Source: Streptomyces sp. YIM 121038
GTDB lineage: Bacteria; Actinomycetota; Actinomycetes; Streptomycetales; Streptomycetaceae
Assembly (NCBI RefSeq): GCF_006088715.1
Contig: NZ_CP030771.1
Location: forward strand, 10,042,001 to 10,106,000
Reading direction: 5' to 3'
DNA length: 64,000 nucleotides
Shown here: piece by piece, positions 7,868 through 17,558 of the stretch
How positions within the stretch are numbered: the first letter of the stretch is position 1
Layout: each line of letters opens with the position of its first letter
The notes under the pieces: model-generated
The model's input: the letters and a program-made list of their open reading frames with translations, nothing else
What the model was told of the DNA's origin: nothing
Databases searched by the model: none
Translations under genes and position numbers: made by a program

Positions 7868-9340
7868 TCAGCGGGCGGGGGCGGTGCGGATCAGGAAGCG
7901 CTGGAGCTTGCCGGTGGCGGTGCGGGGCAGGGAGTCGACGAACTGCACGCTGCGCGGCACTTTGAAGGGGGCCAGGCGGGCGCGGGCCAGGGCGGTCAGT
8001 TCGGCTTCCAGGCCGCTGGTGTGCTCGCCGCGGTGGGGGACGACGAAGGCGCGCAGTTTGGTGGCGCCTTCGGTGTTGGGCAGGGAGGCGACGGCGACGT
8101 CGCGGACGGCGGGGTGGGCGGCCAGGACTTCTTCGACTTCGGCGGGGGAGATGGTGATGCCGCCGACCATTTCCAGATCGTCGGTGCGGCCGTGGTGGGT
8201 GTAGGTGCCGTCGGGGTTGCGCACGGCGCGGTCGCGGGTGGCCAGCCAGCCGTCGATGAGGGTGCGGGCGGTTTCCTTCGGCCGGTTCAGGTAGCGGGGC
8301 ATGACGGTGGGTCCGCGGACCCACAGTTCGCCTTCGGTGCCGTCGGCCACGGGTTTCAGGTCGCGGTCGCGCAGCTGGAGTTCGAAGCCGGGGGCGGGGG
8401 TGCCGACGGTGCCGGGGGTGTGGCGGGTGAGGCTGTTGGAGGCGAAGGCGTGGCCGGCTTCGGTGGAGCCGAGCTGGTCCAGGACGGGGGCGTCCAGGTG
8501 GGCGCTGACGCGGGCGGCCAGGGCGGGGCTGAGGCGTTCGCCGGCGGAGACGGCGGCGCGCAGGGCACCGAAGGCGGCCGGGTCGCTGTGGGCACTCAGG
8601 GCGGCGTAGGCGGAGGGGACCGCGTGCAGGTGGGTGACGTGGTGGCGGGCGGCCAGGTCGGCGATGGCCGCGGGGCGGGGCGGGCCGGGCAGCAGGACGG
8701 CGGAGCCGCCGGAGTACAGGGGGAAGGCCAGGGAGTTGCCCAGGCCGTAGGCGAAGAACAGTTTGGACACCGACAGGTTGACGTCGTCCTCGCCGATGTC
8801 CAGGAGCTGGGCGCCGGCGCCGGTGTAGTAGTGGGCGGGGTCGCGGTGGCGGTGGATGACGCCTTTGGGGGCGCCGGTGGTGCCGGAGGTGTACTGGATG
8901 TAGAGGGTGTGGGCGGGGTCGTTCTCGGCGGGCGGGGCGGGGGGCTGGGCGGCGGCGCGGTGCAGGAGCTGGGCGCCGGTGAGGTGGGCCAGGGCGGTGA
9001 AGCGGGGGGCCAGGGCGGTGGGGGCCAGGGCCAGGCGGGGGCGGGCGTCGCGCACGATGTGGGCGTGGTCGCCGGCGGCCAGGTGGGGGTTGGCCAGGAC
9101 GGCGACGGCGCCCAGGCGGGCGGTGGCCAGGAACGCGGTGACCCAGGCGATGCCGTCGGGCAGGGCGAGCAGGACGCGGGTGCCGGGGCGGGCGCCGGCG
9201 TCGGCCAGGACGGTGGCGGCCCGGGCGGCGAGCTGGTGGAGGCGGCCGTGGGTGAGGGTGAGGTCGTTCTCGTGGTAGGCGGGCCGGTCGAGCCATCGGT
9301 TGCGGGCGGCCCGGCGGGCGAGGTCTGCGGCCATGTTCAT
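7868..9340 (-). CDS. Benzoate-CoA ligase-like aryl acid activating enzyme
   Basis: A 490-residue ANL enzyme with ATP loop YTSGTTGAPKGVIH, motif QLGSTEAGHAF, hinge HHGRTDDLEMVGGITISPAEVE and catalytic lysine in LPRTATGKLQRFLI. The segments SKLFFAYGLGNSLAFPLYSGG and PSAYAAL are characteristic of benzoate-CoA ligases. It should activate an aromatic acid (4-amino- or 4-hydroxybenzoate or a derivative) as the adenylate or CoA thioester. Possible uses are delivery to the LuxC-like reductase or to an acyl transfer outside the window. It lies between the CreM-like and PabAB genes in the same unit. Confidence 0.85.
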   Translation of the reverse strand: MNMAADLARRAARNRWLDRPAYHENDLTLTHGRLHQLAARAATVLADAGARPGTRVLLALPDGIAWVTAFLATARLGAVAVLANPHLAAGDHAHIVRDARPRLALAPTALAPRFTALAHLTGAQLLHRAAAQPPAPPAENDPAHTLYIQYTSGTTGAPKGVIHRHRDPAHYYTGAGAQLLDIGEDDVNLSVSKLFFAYGLGNSLAFPLYSGGSAVLLPGPPRPAAIADLAARHHVTHLHAVPSAYAALSAHSDPAAFGALRAAVSAGERLSPALAARVSAHLDAPVLDQLGSTEAGHAFASNSLTRHTPGTVGTPAPGFELQLRDRDLKPVADGTEGELWVRGPTVMPRYLNRPKETARTLIDGWLATRDRAVRNPDGTYTHHGRTDDLEMVGGITISPAEVEEVLAAHPAVRDVAVASLPNTEGATKLRAFVVPHRGEHTSGLEAELTALARARLAPFKVPRSVQFVDSLPRTATGKLQRFLIRTAPAR

Positions 9341-9428
9341 GGCGGGAGGGGTCCTGTTCTGCGCAAAGGGGGGTGGGGGCCAGGGCGCGCGGCGCGGGGC
9401 CGTGGCCCCCCGCGGGGGCGTGGCGGGC

Positions 9429-11591
9429 TCAGACCGTGGCGGGCACCTCCGCGGCCTGGGCCTCCTGGACGGCGGCGGCGGTGGCGGTGGCGGGGTGCAG
9501 GGCGCGCAGCGGGGCGGCGGCCTTCAGGAGCATTTCCTGGTACTCGTCGTCGGCGTCGGAGTCCAGGACGATGGCGCCGCCGGCGCCGATGCGCCACTGG
9601 TCGCCGATGCGCACGGCGGTGCGGATGACGATGTTCAGGTCGGCGGTGCCGTTGGTGGACAGCCAGCCGATGGAGCCGGAGTACACGCCGCGGGCCTCGG
9701 TCTCCAGGGACTCGATGATCTCCATGGTGCGGCGCTTGGGGGCGCCGGTCATGGAGCCGCCGGGGAAGCAGGCGCGCACCGCGTCGATGGCGTCGGTGTC
9801 CTCGCGCAGGGTGCCGCGGATGGTGGAGACGAGCTGGTGGACGGTGCGGTAGCTCTCGGTGGCCATCAGGCGGGGCACGTGCACGCTGCCGACCTTGCTG
9901 ACCCGGCCGAGGTCGTTGCGGAGCAGGTCGACGATCATGAGGTTCTCGGCGCGGGTCTTGGCGCTGTCGGTCAGGGAGTCGCGCAGCCGCCGGTCCTCGC
10001 GCGCGTCGTCGCTGCGCGGGACGGTGCCCTTGATGGGTTTGGTCTCGATGGTGCCGGCGCGGTCGATGGTCAAGAAGCGCTCGGGGGAGGAGCCGGCGAT
10101 CTCCACGTCCTCGCCCAGGCGCAGATAGGAGGCGTAGGGGGCGGGGTTGACGTGGCGCAGGGTGCGGTAGAAGTCCAGGCCGCTGCCGCCGGCGGGGGCC
10201 CAGGCGGCGTTGGTGAGGCAGACCTCGTAGCTCTCGCCGGCGCGCAGCTGCTGGTGGATGTCGGCGATGCGGGCGGCGTAGGCGTCGGCGTCGTGGACGA
10301 GCCAGGGCTCGACGGGGGCGGTGCTGGGCTCGGCGGTGGTGGCCGTGCGCGGGGGCAGGGCCAGCAGGGCGGCGGCGGTCGACTCCAGCCAGCGCACGGC
10401 GTCCTCGGCGCCGCCGGGCCCGCCCGGCTGCCCGGTGGCGCTGAGGGCGGCCAGATAGGTGGTGCCGTCGTGGTGGTCGACGGCGATGAAGCGGTCGGCG
10501 AAGAGCCAGACGGCGTCGGGGGTGGGGGCGCGGTGCTTGTTGGTGGCGCCCAGGTCGCCCTTGAGCTCGTAGCCGAAGTAGCCGACGTAGCCGCCGGTGA
10601 AGTCGAAGGGCAGGTGGGGGGCGCTGGTCTGACGGTGGCGCAGTTCGCTTTGCAGGTAGTCGAAGACGGTGCCGGGCACCTGCTCGGTGGCCCGGCCGGT
10701 GCGGGTGACCTCGACGTGGCCCTGGCCGGTGCGGTAGCGCACGGTCTCCGCCAGCGGCCCGGCGGCGTCGCCGAAGAAGGAGAACCGGGCCCGCCCGGCC
10801 TCGGCCAGGGCGCTGTCGAGCCAGAACACCGGGGCCTTCGCGGCGCCGTACAGGTGGGTGAAGGCGGTCTCGGTGTCGATCTCCTTTTCCAGGATGCGCA
10901 GGTGCAGCTGGTAGGGCGCCGGGGCGGGGGCGGCGGTCCGGGGGGCGGGCGCGGCGGCCTCGGGGCGCGGCGCGGGGGCGGGGCGGGCGGCGGCCTCGGG
11001 GTGGCGGGCCTGGTGGGCCAGGGTCAGGTCGCGGAAGTTGGCGAGCATCTGGTGGCCGTACTGGGTGGAGACCGACTCGGGGTGGAACTGCACGCCCCAC
11101 AGCGGCCGTTCGCGGTGCCGCACGGCCATGATCACGCCGTCCTCGGCCCAGGCGGTGGCCTCCAGGGCGGCGGGCAGGGGCTCGGCGATGGCCAGGGAGT
11201 GGTAGCGCACGGCGGTGAAGTCCTGCGGCAGGTCGGCGAACACCTCCTGCGCGGTGTGGGTGATGCGGCTGAGGTAGCCGTGGCGGGCCTGGGGGGCGCG
11301 GGCGATGACCGCGCCCGCGGCGGCGGCGATGCCCTGGTGGCCCAGGCACACGCCGAGCACGGGGATGGCCGCGCGTTCGATGATGCGGGCGCTGGCGCCG
11401 AAGTCCTCGGCGCGGCCGGGGTGGCCGGGGCCGGGGGAGATCACGACGTTGTCGTAGGCGCTGAGGTCGAGGTCGGCGGCGCCGGGGGCGTCGTTGGTGA
11501 CCACGTCGGGCTCCTCGCCGTTGACCTCGGCGATGAGCTGGAAGAGGTTGTAGGTGTACGAGTCGTAGTTGTCGATCAGGAGGGTCTTCAT
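9429..11591 (-). CDS. pabAB: Fused aminodeoxychorismate synthase (glutamine amidotransferase + PabB domain)
   Basis: A 720-residue two-domain enzyme. Residues 1-200 are a class I glutamine amidotransferase with nucleophile Cys82 in GVCLGHQG and a HPES motif. An Ala/Pro-rich linker follows, then the chorismate-binding domain with GGYVGYFGYELKG, SSPERFLTI, KPIKGTVPRS and PGGSMTGAPKRRTMEI. Amidotransferase-first order and the PIKGT motif fit ADC synthase (PabAB) rather than PhzE, where the amidotransferase is C-terminal. It converts chorismate and glutamine to 4-amino-4-deoxychorismate, substrate of the PabC-like lyase here. ATG at 11591 is chosen over GTG at 11594 because GGAG spacing is better. 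Confidence 0.9.
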   Translation of the reverse strand: MKTLLIDNYDSYTYNLFQLIAEVNGEEPDVVTNDAPGAADLDLSAYDNVVISPGPGHPGRAEDFGASARIIERAAIPVLGVCLGHQGIAAAAGAVIARAPQARHGYLSRITHTAQEVFADLPQDFTAVRYHSLAIAEPLPAALEATAWAEDGVIMAVRHRERPLWGVQFHPESVSTQYGHQMLANFRDLTLAHQARHPEAAARPAPAPRPEAAAPAPRTAAPAPAPYQLHLRILEKEIDTETAFTHLYGAAKAPVFWLDSALAEAGRARFSFFGDAAGPLAETVRYRTGQGHVEVTRTGRATEQVPGTVFDYLQSELRHRQTSAPHLPFDFTGGYVGYFGYELKGDLGATNKHRAPTPDAVWLFADRFIAVDHHDGTTYLAALSATGQPGGPGGAEDAVRWLESTAAALLALPPRTATTAEPSTAPVEPWLVHDADAYAARIADIHQQLRAGESYEVCLTNAAWAPAGGSGLDFYRTLRHVNPAPYASYLRLGEDVEIAGSSPERFLTIDRAGTIETKPIKGTVPRSDDAREDRRLRDSLTDSAKTRAENLMIVDLLRNDLGRVSKVGSVHVPRLMATESYRTVHQLVSTIRGTLREDTDAIDAVRACFPGGSMTGAPKRRTMEIIESLETEARGVYSGSIGWLSTNGTADLNIVIRTAVRIGDQWRIGAGGAIVLDSDADDEYQEMLLKAAAPLRALHPATATAAAVQEAQAAEVPATV

Positions 11592-11634
11592 CACGGCTCC
11601 GTCGGGCGCGGGCTGGCAGAGGGGCGGGGGCGGG

Positions 11635-12981
<1,347 letters not shown>

Positions 12982-13145
12982 GGCGAATCTCTTTCGAAGG
13001 CGGGGCGGGCACCGGGGTGCGCCGCGAAACGGCGGGCGGGCGGGGCGGGCGGGCGGGGCGGTGGTGCTGGGGTGGGGGCCGGTGCGCCCCCGGGCGGGGC
13101 GGGCGCACCGGCCGGTGCGGACAAGGACTCGGGCGGGGCAGGGGG

Positions 13146-14537
13146 TCAGGCGGGGCGGATGAGGGCTTTGGGTTCCAGGAGGAATCCGGCGAGGCTGCCG
13201 TCGTGGGGCAGTTCGGGGCGCGAGAGCCAGGGCCGGACGTCCCCGGTGGTGACCTTGCGGACGCTCGGCTCGTGCAGGAGCTGCTCGGCCAGGTGGGTGT
13301 GGCGGCCGGTCAGGCTGACCACCAGGGAGTTGCGCAGGGGGGCGGTGCCGTGCGTCTCGTCCCAGGGGGCGACGACGACGAAGGGGAAGGGCAGTTCGGT
13401 GCCGACCAGGGGGTGGTGCGGGTCGTCCACGGAGATCACCAGCGGGCGCATCACGACGCTGGTGTCGTCCAGGGCGGTCAGCGGCCCCTGCGGGTAGCGG
13501 GCGCTGGAGTGGTCGGTGCCCTGGGCGGCGAGCCCGGCCAGATAGGGGCCAAGGGCCTCGGCGTTGGCCCGGGTGGTGGCGGGCAGCAGGGCGTGTGCCG
13601 AGGTGACGGGCAGCGGCGCCGGCGCGGCCAGGCGCTCGGCCAGGGCGTCCGCGAGGGCGCTGACGTCACCGCTGGTCAGGACGGCGGAGATGTTGTTGCA
13701 GCGCACGCCGCCGTCGTCGGCGATCCACGAGGTGAGGCTCGCGGGCAGGGCGGCGGCGCTGTCGGCGTCCACCAGGGCCTTGCTGCGGCCGGGGCCGCGC
13801 ACCAGGATGTCGCGCCGGTTGCCGTAGCGGGCGGCCGCGTCCGGGCCGCCGTAGACGATGCCCAGGTCGGCCTGGTCCAGCAGGTGGTCGCCCAGGTCGT
13901 GGCCGCCGGGCAGGAAGGCGAGCCGGTGCGCGGGCAGCCCGGCCTTCAGCAGTGCCGCGGTCAGCCGGCGGGGGGTGAAGGGGTCCTTGCTGCCGGGGCG
14001 CAGCAGCACGCTGTAGCCCAGGGAGAGGGCGCGCACCCAGGTGACGTTGGGCTCGGGGTGGTTGTTGGGCACGATGACGGCCAGGACCCGGCCGCGCGGC
14101 ACCCAGTGGCGGGCGAAGGCGCCCTCGGCGAAGGGGGCGGGCAGTTCGGCGGCGTTGAGCTCCTCGATGCGGGCCAGGGCCGAGCGGATGCCGGCGGTGG
14201 CGCGCTCGACGGTGCCGCGCGGGGAGCCGGTGGCCAGCGCCACCCGCCGCTGGTACTCCTGGGGGCTCTCGCCGTCCAGGGAGGCGGTGGCGAACAGCTC
14301 CCCGGCGGCGGCGAACACCTCGGCCCCGGGCGCGCCGGCTCCTGCGTGGGCGCGCAGCTCGTGCACGGCGGCCTGGGCCAGCAGCCGGGGGGCGAGGCCG
14401 ATCTCGGCGACCACCTGGCCGTCCACGCCCGTCAGTTCGGCCCGGTCGCGGCTGTCGACCTCCCGTCCGGCGATGACCGGGTTGAGCCGCACGGCAGGGG
14501 CGAGCTCCTCGACGGCGGCGGGGGCGGGGGCGTGCAT
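13146..14537 (-). CDS. LuxC-like acyl-CoA/acyl-enzyme reductase (aryl aldehyde-forming)
   Basis: A 463-residue protein of the LuxC/aldehyde dehydrogenase-related family. Key stretches are VIVPNNHPEPNVTW, the nucleotide-site region GSKDPFTPRRLTAALL, DLGIVYGGPDAAARYG and DDGGVRCNNISAV, whose Cys is the likely thiol nucleophile. LuxC reduces an activated acyl group to the aldehyde. Its start overlaps the stop of the LuxE-like gene (ATGA at 14535-14539), so the two are a coupled pair. The GriC/GriD pair of grixazone biosynthesis, which reduces 3-amino-4-hydroxybenzoate to its aldehyde, is the closest functional model I know. I chose the ATG at 14537 because of this overlap. Confidence 0.78.
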   Translation of the reverse strand: MHAPAPAAVEELAPAVRLNPVIAGREVDSRDRAELTGVDGQVVAEIGLAPRLLAQAAVHELRAHAGAGAPGAEVFAAAGELFATASLDGESPQEYQRRVALATGSPRGTVERATAGIRSALARIEELNAAELPAPFAEGAFARHWVPRGRVLAVIVPNNHPEPNVTWVRALSLGYSVLLRPGSKDPFTPRRLTAALLKAGLPAHRLAFLPGGHDLGDHLLDQADLGIVYGGPDAAARYGNRRDILVRGPGRSKALVDADSAAALPASLTSWIADDGGVRCNNISAVLTSGDVSALADALAERLAAPAPLPVTSAHALLPATTRANAEALGPYLAGLAAQGTDHSSARYPQGPLTALDDTSVVMRPLVISVDDPHHPLVGTELPFPFVVVAPWDETHGTAPLRNSLVVSLTGRHTHLAEQLLHEPSVRKVTTGDVRPWLSRPELPHDGSLAGFLLEPKALIRPA

Positions 14538-15619
14538 CAGTAGACCCCCTCGATGACGCGGGCGCCGCCCTGGGAGGGCAGCGGGGCGATGTCGGCGAGC
14601 CCGTCGACGCTGTCGCCGGGCGCGGGGCGCACCCGGATCGCGGTGTCGCGCTCCAGCACGTTGGGCAGGAACATGTCGCGGCTGAGCAGGTGCACGCGCA
14701 CCTGGCCGCGCTCGCCGTAGGCCACCGGCGCGCCGTGGCCGTCGACGAGCTCGACCACGGACTGGGGGAAGAAGGGGCGGAAGACGGCCGGGTGCATATC
14801 GCCGTCCAGGCGCGGGCGCTGCGGGGCGATGCCCATCAGGGTGTTGCCGTAGATCGCGGCGATCCGCGCCCGCGGGAAGAACGTCTCCTCGATCTGGCGC
14901 AGCGACTCCGCGCTGATGCTCGTGCCCGCCCACACGATGCCCTCCAGGCCCGCGGCCAGGCGTTCGTACAGATCACGGCGGCCCACCAGCGCCTCCAGGA
15001 CCGGCGGGGTGATGAACAAGACCTTGATGTCCTGGGACTGCACGATCAGTTCGACCTGGTCCAGCAGGTACGCGCGGTACTCGCCGGCCAGGTCGGTGCG
15101 GCCCGAGCCCAGCAGGCGCTTGACCCAGCGCGGGTCGAAGTCGACGGTGAAGGCCACCCCGCCGCGGCGCTGCGCCAGATGGCGGATGGTGCGCCCGACC
15201 ACGTGCGGCCCGGTGGGGCCCACGTGCAGCCAGTTGCCGGTGGCGGGGAAGCCGTGGGCGTCAAGGACGGTGCTGACCCAGTCGACGTTCAGGCCGCGCG
15301 AGACGCTGTCGACGACGCGCTTGGGCGCGCCCAGGGTGCCGCCGGACTCGAAGACCTCGAAGGGCGCCCCGGTGTGCCCGGCCGGGATCAGGTCCTCCAC
15401 GGCCACGGTGCGCAGCTGGTCGCTGACGTCGGGGAAGCGGTGCAGGTCGGACAGGCCCTGGATGTCACGGACCGGGTCGAAGTCCAGCGTGGGGGCGATG
15501 CGCAGCCAGAACGGCGAGCCGGTCGCGGCACCGAAGTGCCAGCGCAGCGTCCGGCGCAGATGGGCGTCGGCATCGGTGTCCAGGGGGACCAGGGGGGCGT
15601 GCGGGAGCAGTTCGGTCAT
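14537..15619 (-). CDS. LuxE-like acyl-protein synthetase / carboxylic acid reductase subunit
   Basis: A 360-residue ANL-superfamily protein of the LuxE/phenylacetate-CoA ligase-like type, with FEVFESGGTLGAPKRVVDS as phosphate-binding loop, WLHVGPTGPHVVG, LFITPPVLEALV, GIVWAGTSISAESLR and IYGNTLMGIAP. It activates a carboxylic acid with ATP and passes it to the LuxC-like partner. It is the first gene of the minus-strand unit; its promoter and operator should lie in the next few hundred bases upstream. No clear ribosome binding site precedes the ATG, so leaderless or weakly initiated translation is possible. Confidence 0.75.
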   Translation of the reverse strand: MTELLPHAPLVPLDTDADAHLRRTLRWHFGAATGSPFWLRIAPTLDFDPVRDIQGLSDLHRFPDVSDQLRTVAVEDLIPAGHTGAPFEVFESGGTLGAPKRVVDSVSRGLNVDWVSTVLDAHGFPATGNWLHVGPTGPHVVGRTIRHLAQRRGGVAFTVDFDPRWVKRLLGSGRTDLAGEYRAYLLDQVELIVQSQDIKVLFITPPVLEALVGRRDLYERLAAGLEGIVWAGTSISAESLRQIEETFFPRARIAAIYGNTLMGIAPQRPRLDGDMHPAVFRPFFPQSVVELVDGHGAPVAYGERGQVRVHLLSRDMFLPNVLERDTAIRVRPAPGDSVDGLADIAPLPSQGGARVIEGVY

Positions 15620-15741
15620 GGTGTGTCAGCCCAATTCGTCAGGGTGGGGTGGAAACGGGGCAGGCCTGAGCCGGTGGCGCGCTCAGGCCTGGGCGGGCAT
15701 CGCGGGCAGGGAGGTACCGGGCGGGGGGAGCACCCATAAAT

Positions 15742-15772
15742 AGCTTTCAGAAAAGCTTTCTTGATGTCAAGA
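15742..15772. promoter_or_regulatory. Paired palindromes in the divergent promoter region
   Basis: AGCTTTCAGAAAAGCT (15742-15757) has 6-base arms, and the adjoining TCTTGATGTCAAGA (15759-15772) has 6-base arms with a 2-base centre. They sit in an A+T-rich patch 120-150 bases upstream of the LuxE-like gene, where a promoter is expected. Size and symmetry suit a MarR-type dimer, and a MarR gene is in the cluster. Binding is inferred only. Confidence 0.45.
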
Positions 15773-15888
15773 GTCAGCCGCGATGCGCAGCGAATTGGGC
15801 ATCAGTGAATCCCCAACAACCCCTACAAATACGGTGATTCAGCAACGCGAGACCGGCGAAGGGCGGGTGGACTCCACGGGTCTGGCTT

Positions 15889-15906
15889 CTTTCGGAAAAG
15901 CTTCTT
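15889..15906. promoter_or_regulatory. Second copy of the palindromic element
   Basis: CTTTCGGAAAAGCTTCTT closely repeats the sequence at 15744-15762 (CTTTCAGAAAAGCTTTCTT), with one substitution and one missing T. Two near-identical sites about 145 bases apart in a divergent control region suggest cooperative binding of one regulator. Confidence 0.4.
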
Positions 15907-15972
15907 GGGGTAGGCGGGCGGGGGCGGAGGCCCCGGAGTGGGGCGGGGTGGTGGGGAGGTGCCCGTCGCCTG

Positions 15973-16345
15973 ATGGACCGTCAGTGGCAGCCCGGCGGCC
16001 TCACCATGACGGCCCGTCGGCAGCGGCCCGGCGGAACGGCCGCACAGCCGTCGAAGCCCGGCGATGACAGCCCCCGGCGGCGACCGGTGCCACGCGGGCA
16101 GAGAGGCGACCCGATGACGACGAAGCCCCGGCGGCAGCCCGGCCACCGCCCGGCTACGGCGAGGCCTCCCGGTGCCAGCGCGCCAGCACCCCGGGGGCGA
16201 GGAGGTCACACCCCGGCAACGCCGGCACACCAGCCCGGCGGCAGCACGGCCGCACCCCGGCGGCGGGGCAGGGGACCCGGCACGGGCGCGGAGCCCGGCG
16301 GCGGCGCGGCCGCACCCCCGGCCCCGGGCCGCCCCCGGCCAATGG
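15973..16345. repeat. Degenerate CCCGGCGG-rich repeat stretch
   Basis: About 370 bases between the divergent units carry many imperfect copies of CCCGGCGG(C) spaced roughly 20-45 bases apart. The stretch is open in one plus frame joined to the AhpD-like gene, but its Pro/Arg/Gly-rich translation is unlike that family. I treat it as noncoding. Confidence 0.4.
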
Positions 16346-16355
16346 CTGCGACAGT

Positions 16356-16372
16356 GGGAAGTCGCGCTTCCC
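16356..16372. promoter_or_regulatory. Inverted repeat upstream of the plus-strand unit
   Basis: GGGAAGTCGCGCTTCCC has perfect 6-base arms and ends 32 bases before the ATG of the AhpD-like gene. It could be an operator overlapping the promoter, or a leader hairpin. Confidence 0.35.
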
Positions 16373-16404
16373 CCGCCACCGGAACCCTTCCTACCGTGCA
16401 GGGC

Positions 16405-16887
16405 ATGACCACTGCCGAGTCCTTCCCCCGCCTGAAGCTGTCCGAGCTGGCCCCCCAGGTCTACTCCGCCATGGGACGCCTGCACGCCACCGCGGAGAAA
16501 GCCGCCCAGGAAGCGGGACTCGAGCACTCCCTGCTCGAACTCGTCAAGATCCGCGCCTCGCAGATCAACGGCTGCGCCTTCTGCATCGACATGCACACCC
16601 TGGACGCCCGCGCCGCAGGCGAGCGCGAACAGCGCCTGTACGCCCTCAGCGCCTGGGAGGAGACCCCCTTCTTCACCGCCCGCGAACGCGCCGCCCTGGC
16701 CCTGACCGAAGCCGTGACCGTCATCCACACCGACCACGTGCCCGAGCACGTCTACCAGGCGGCCCTCAAGGAGTTCAGCGAGGCCGAAGTCGCCCAGCTC
16801 ATCTGGGCCGCCGCGGTGATCAACGCCTACAACCGCATCGCCATCTCCACCCGCATGGTGCCCGGCAACTACACCCCCAAGGCGTGA
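16405..16887 (+). CDS. AhpD-like / carboxymuconolactone decarboxylase family protein
   Basis: A 160-residue protein with ELVKIRASQINGCAFCIDMH, the AhpD-type CxxC...H active site, then helices typical of the carboxymuconolactone decarboxylase fold. AhpD proteins are thiol-dependent peroxidase partners, and such proteins are common helpers or redox enzymes in actinobacterial clusters. It opens the plus-strand transcription unit. The upstream in-frame extension to 15973 is rejected because it is low-complexity sequence; the ATG at 16405 starts the conserved fold. Confidence 0.88.
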   Translation: MTTAESFPRLKLSELAPQVYSAMGRLHATAEKAAQEAGLEHSLLELVKIRASQINGCAFCIDMHTLDARAAGEREQRLYALSAWEETPFFTARERAALALTEAVTVIHTDHVPEHVYQAALKEFSEAEVAQLIWAAAVINAYNRIAISTRMVPGNYTPKA

Positions 16888-16979
16888 CACCCCTGACCGC
16901 GCACTCCCACCGTGCCGCCGGCGCTCCCGGCCCCGGCCCCGGCCGCGCCGGGCGGCACCCGCGCTGAAAAGGGCCGCAG

Positions 16980-17558
16980 ATGACCCGCCGCACCCCCTGC
17001 CACCCCGCCGAACAGCCCGCCCTGCTGCGCGCCCAGCAGTTCGCCGACCCCTTCACCCGGCGCCTGCTCACCCACCGCGGCTCCACCACCGCGCTGCTCG
17101 AACACCACCTGGGCGCGCCGCTGGCCCTGCGCCTGGTGGCCCAGCGGGTGCGGCGCACCGGCATGGAAGCCGCCCACCTGCTGCCCCTGCTGGGCCTGCG
17201 CGCCGACGAGCCCTGGCTGGTGCGCCGCACCGAACTGCGCCACCACGCCCACGCGGCCGTCTCCCGCAACCTCGTCATGGGCCCCGTGCCCCGCCGCGCC
17301 GACCTGTGCACCATCCTCACCAGCACCACCGTCCCGCTGGGGCGGGCCCTGGCCGAGCACCGCCTGCCCCAGTGCCGCCGCCTGCTGCGCGTGGGCTGCT
17401 CCCCGTGGCGCCCCCTGGCCACCACCGCCGCCTGGCGCGGCTACGTCGTACACGTCGACGACGAACAGCCCTTCTACGTGGAGGAGTTGTTCCACCCCGC
17501 CATCGCCCCGGCCCGCCTGCGCCCCGCCGCGCACCTCGAGCCCGCGGCGGCCTCATGA
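16980..17558 (+). CDS. UbiC-like chorismate lyase (4-hydroxybenzoate synthase)
   Basis: A 192-residue protein of the UbiC transcription-associated/chorismate lyase fold, with LLTHRGSTTALLEHHLGAPL, VRRTELRHHAHAAVSRNLVM and FYVEELFHPAIAP. These enzymes split chorismate into pyruvate and 4-hydroxybenzoate. With PabAB/PabC on the other strand the cluster appears able to make both 4-amino- and 4-hydroxybenzoate. AAAGGG precedes the ATG. Its stop overlaps the next start (ATGA at 17555-17558), coupling it to a flavin monooxygenase that may use its product. Confidence 0.8.
   Translation: MTRRTPCHPAEQPALLRAQQFADPFTRRLLTHRGSTTALLEHHLGAPLALRLVAQRVRRTGMEAAHLLPLLGLRADEPWLVRRTELRHHAHAAVSRNLVMGPVPRRADLCTILTSTTVPLGRALAEHRLPQCRRLLRVGCSPWRPLATTAAWRGYVVHVDDEQPFYVEELFHPAIAPARLRPAAHLEPAAAS

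Noticed and set aside
9429..11591. PhzE-like ADIC synthase for a phenazine or anthranilate product
   Set aside because: The amidotransferase domain is N-terminal, the synthase has the PIKGT motif of PabB enzymes, and a PabC-like lyase is in the same unit; no phenazine core genes are present.
15973..16404. A long N-terminal extension of the AhpD-like protein
   Set aside because: The extension is low-complexity Pro/Arg/Gly sequence from a repetitive GC-rich stretch, and the conserved fold starts at the ATG at 16405.
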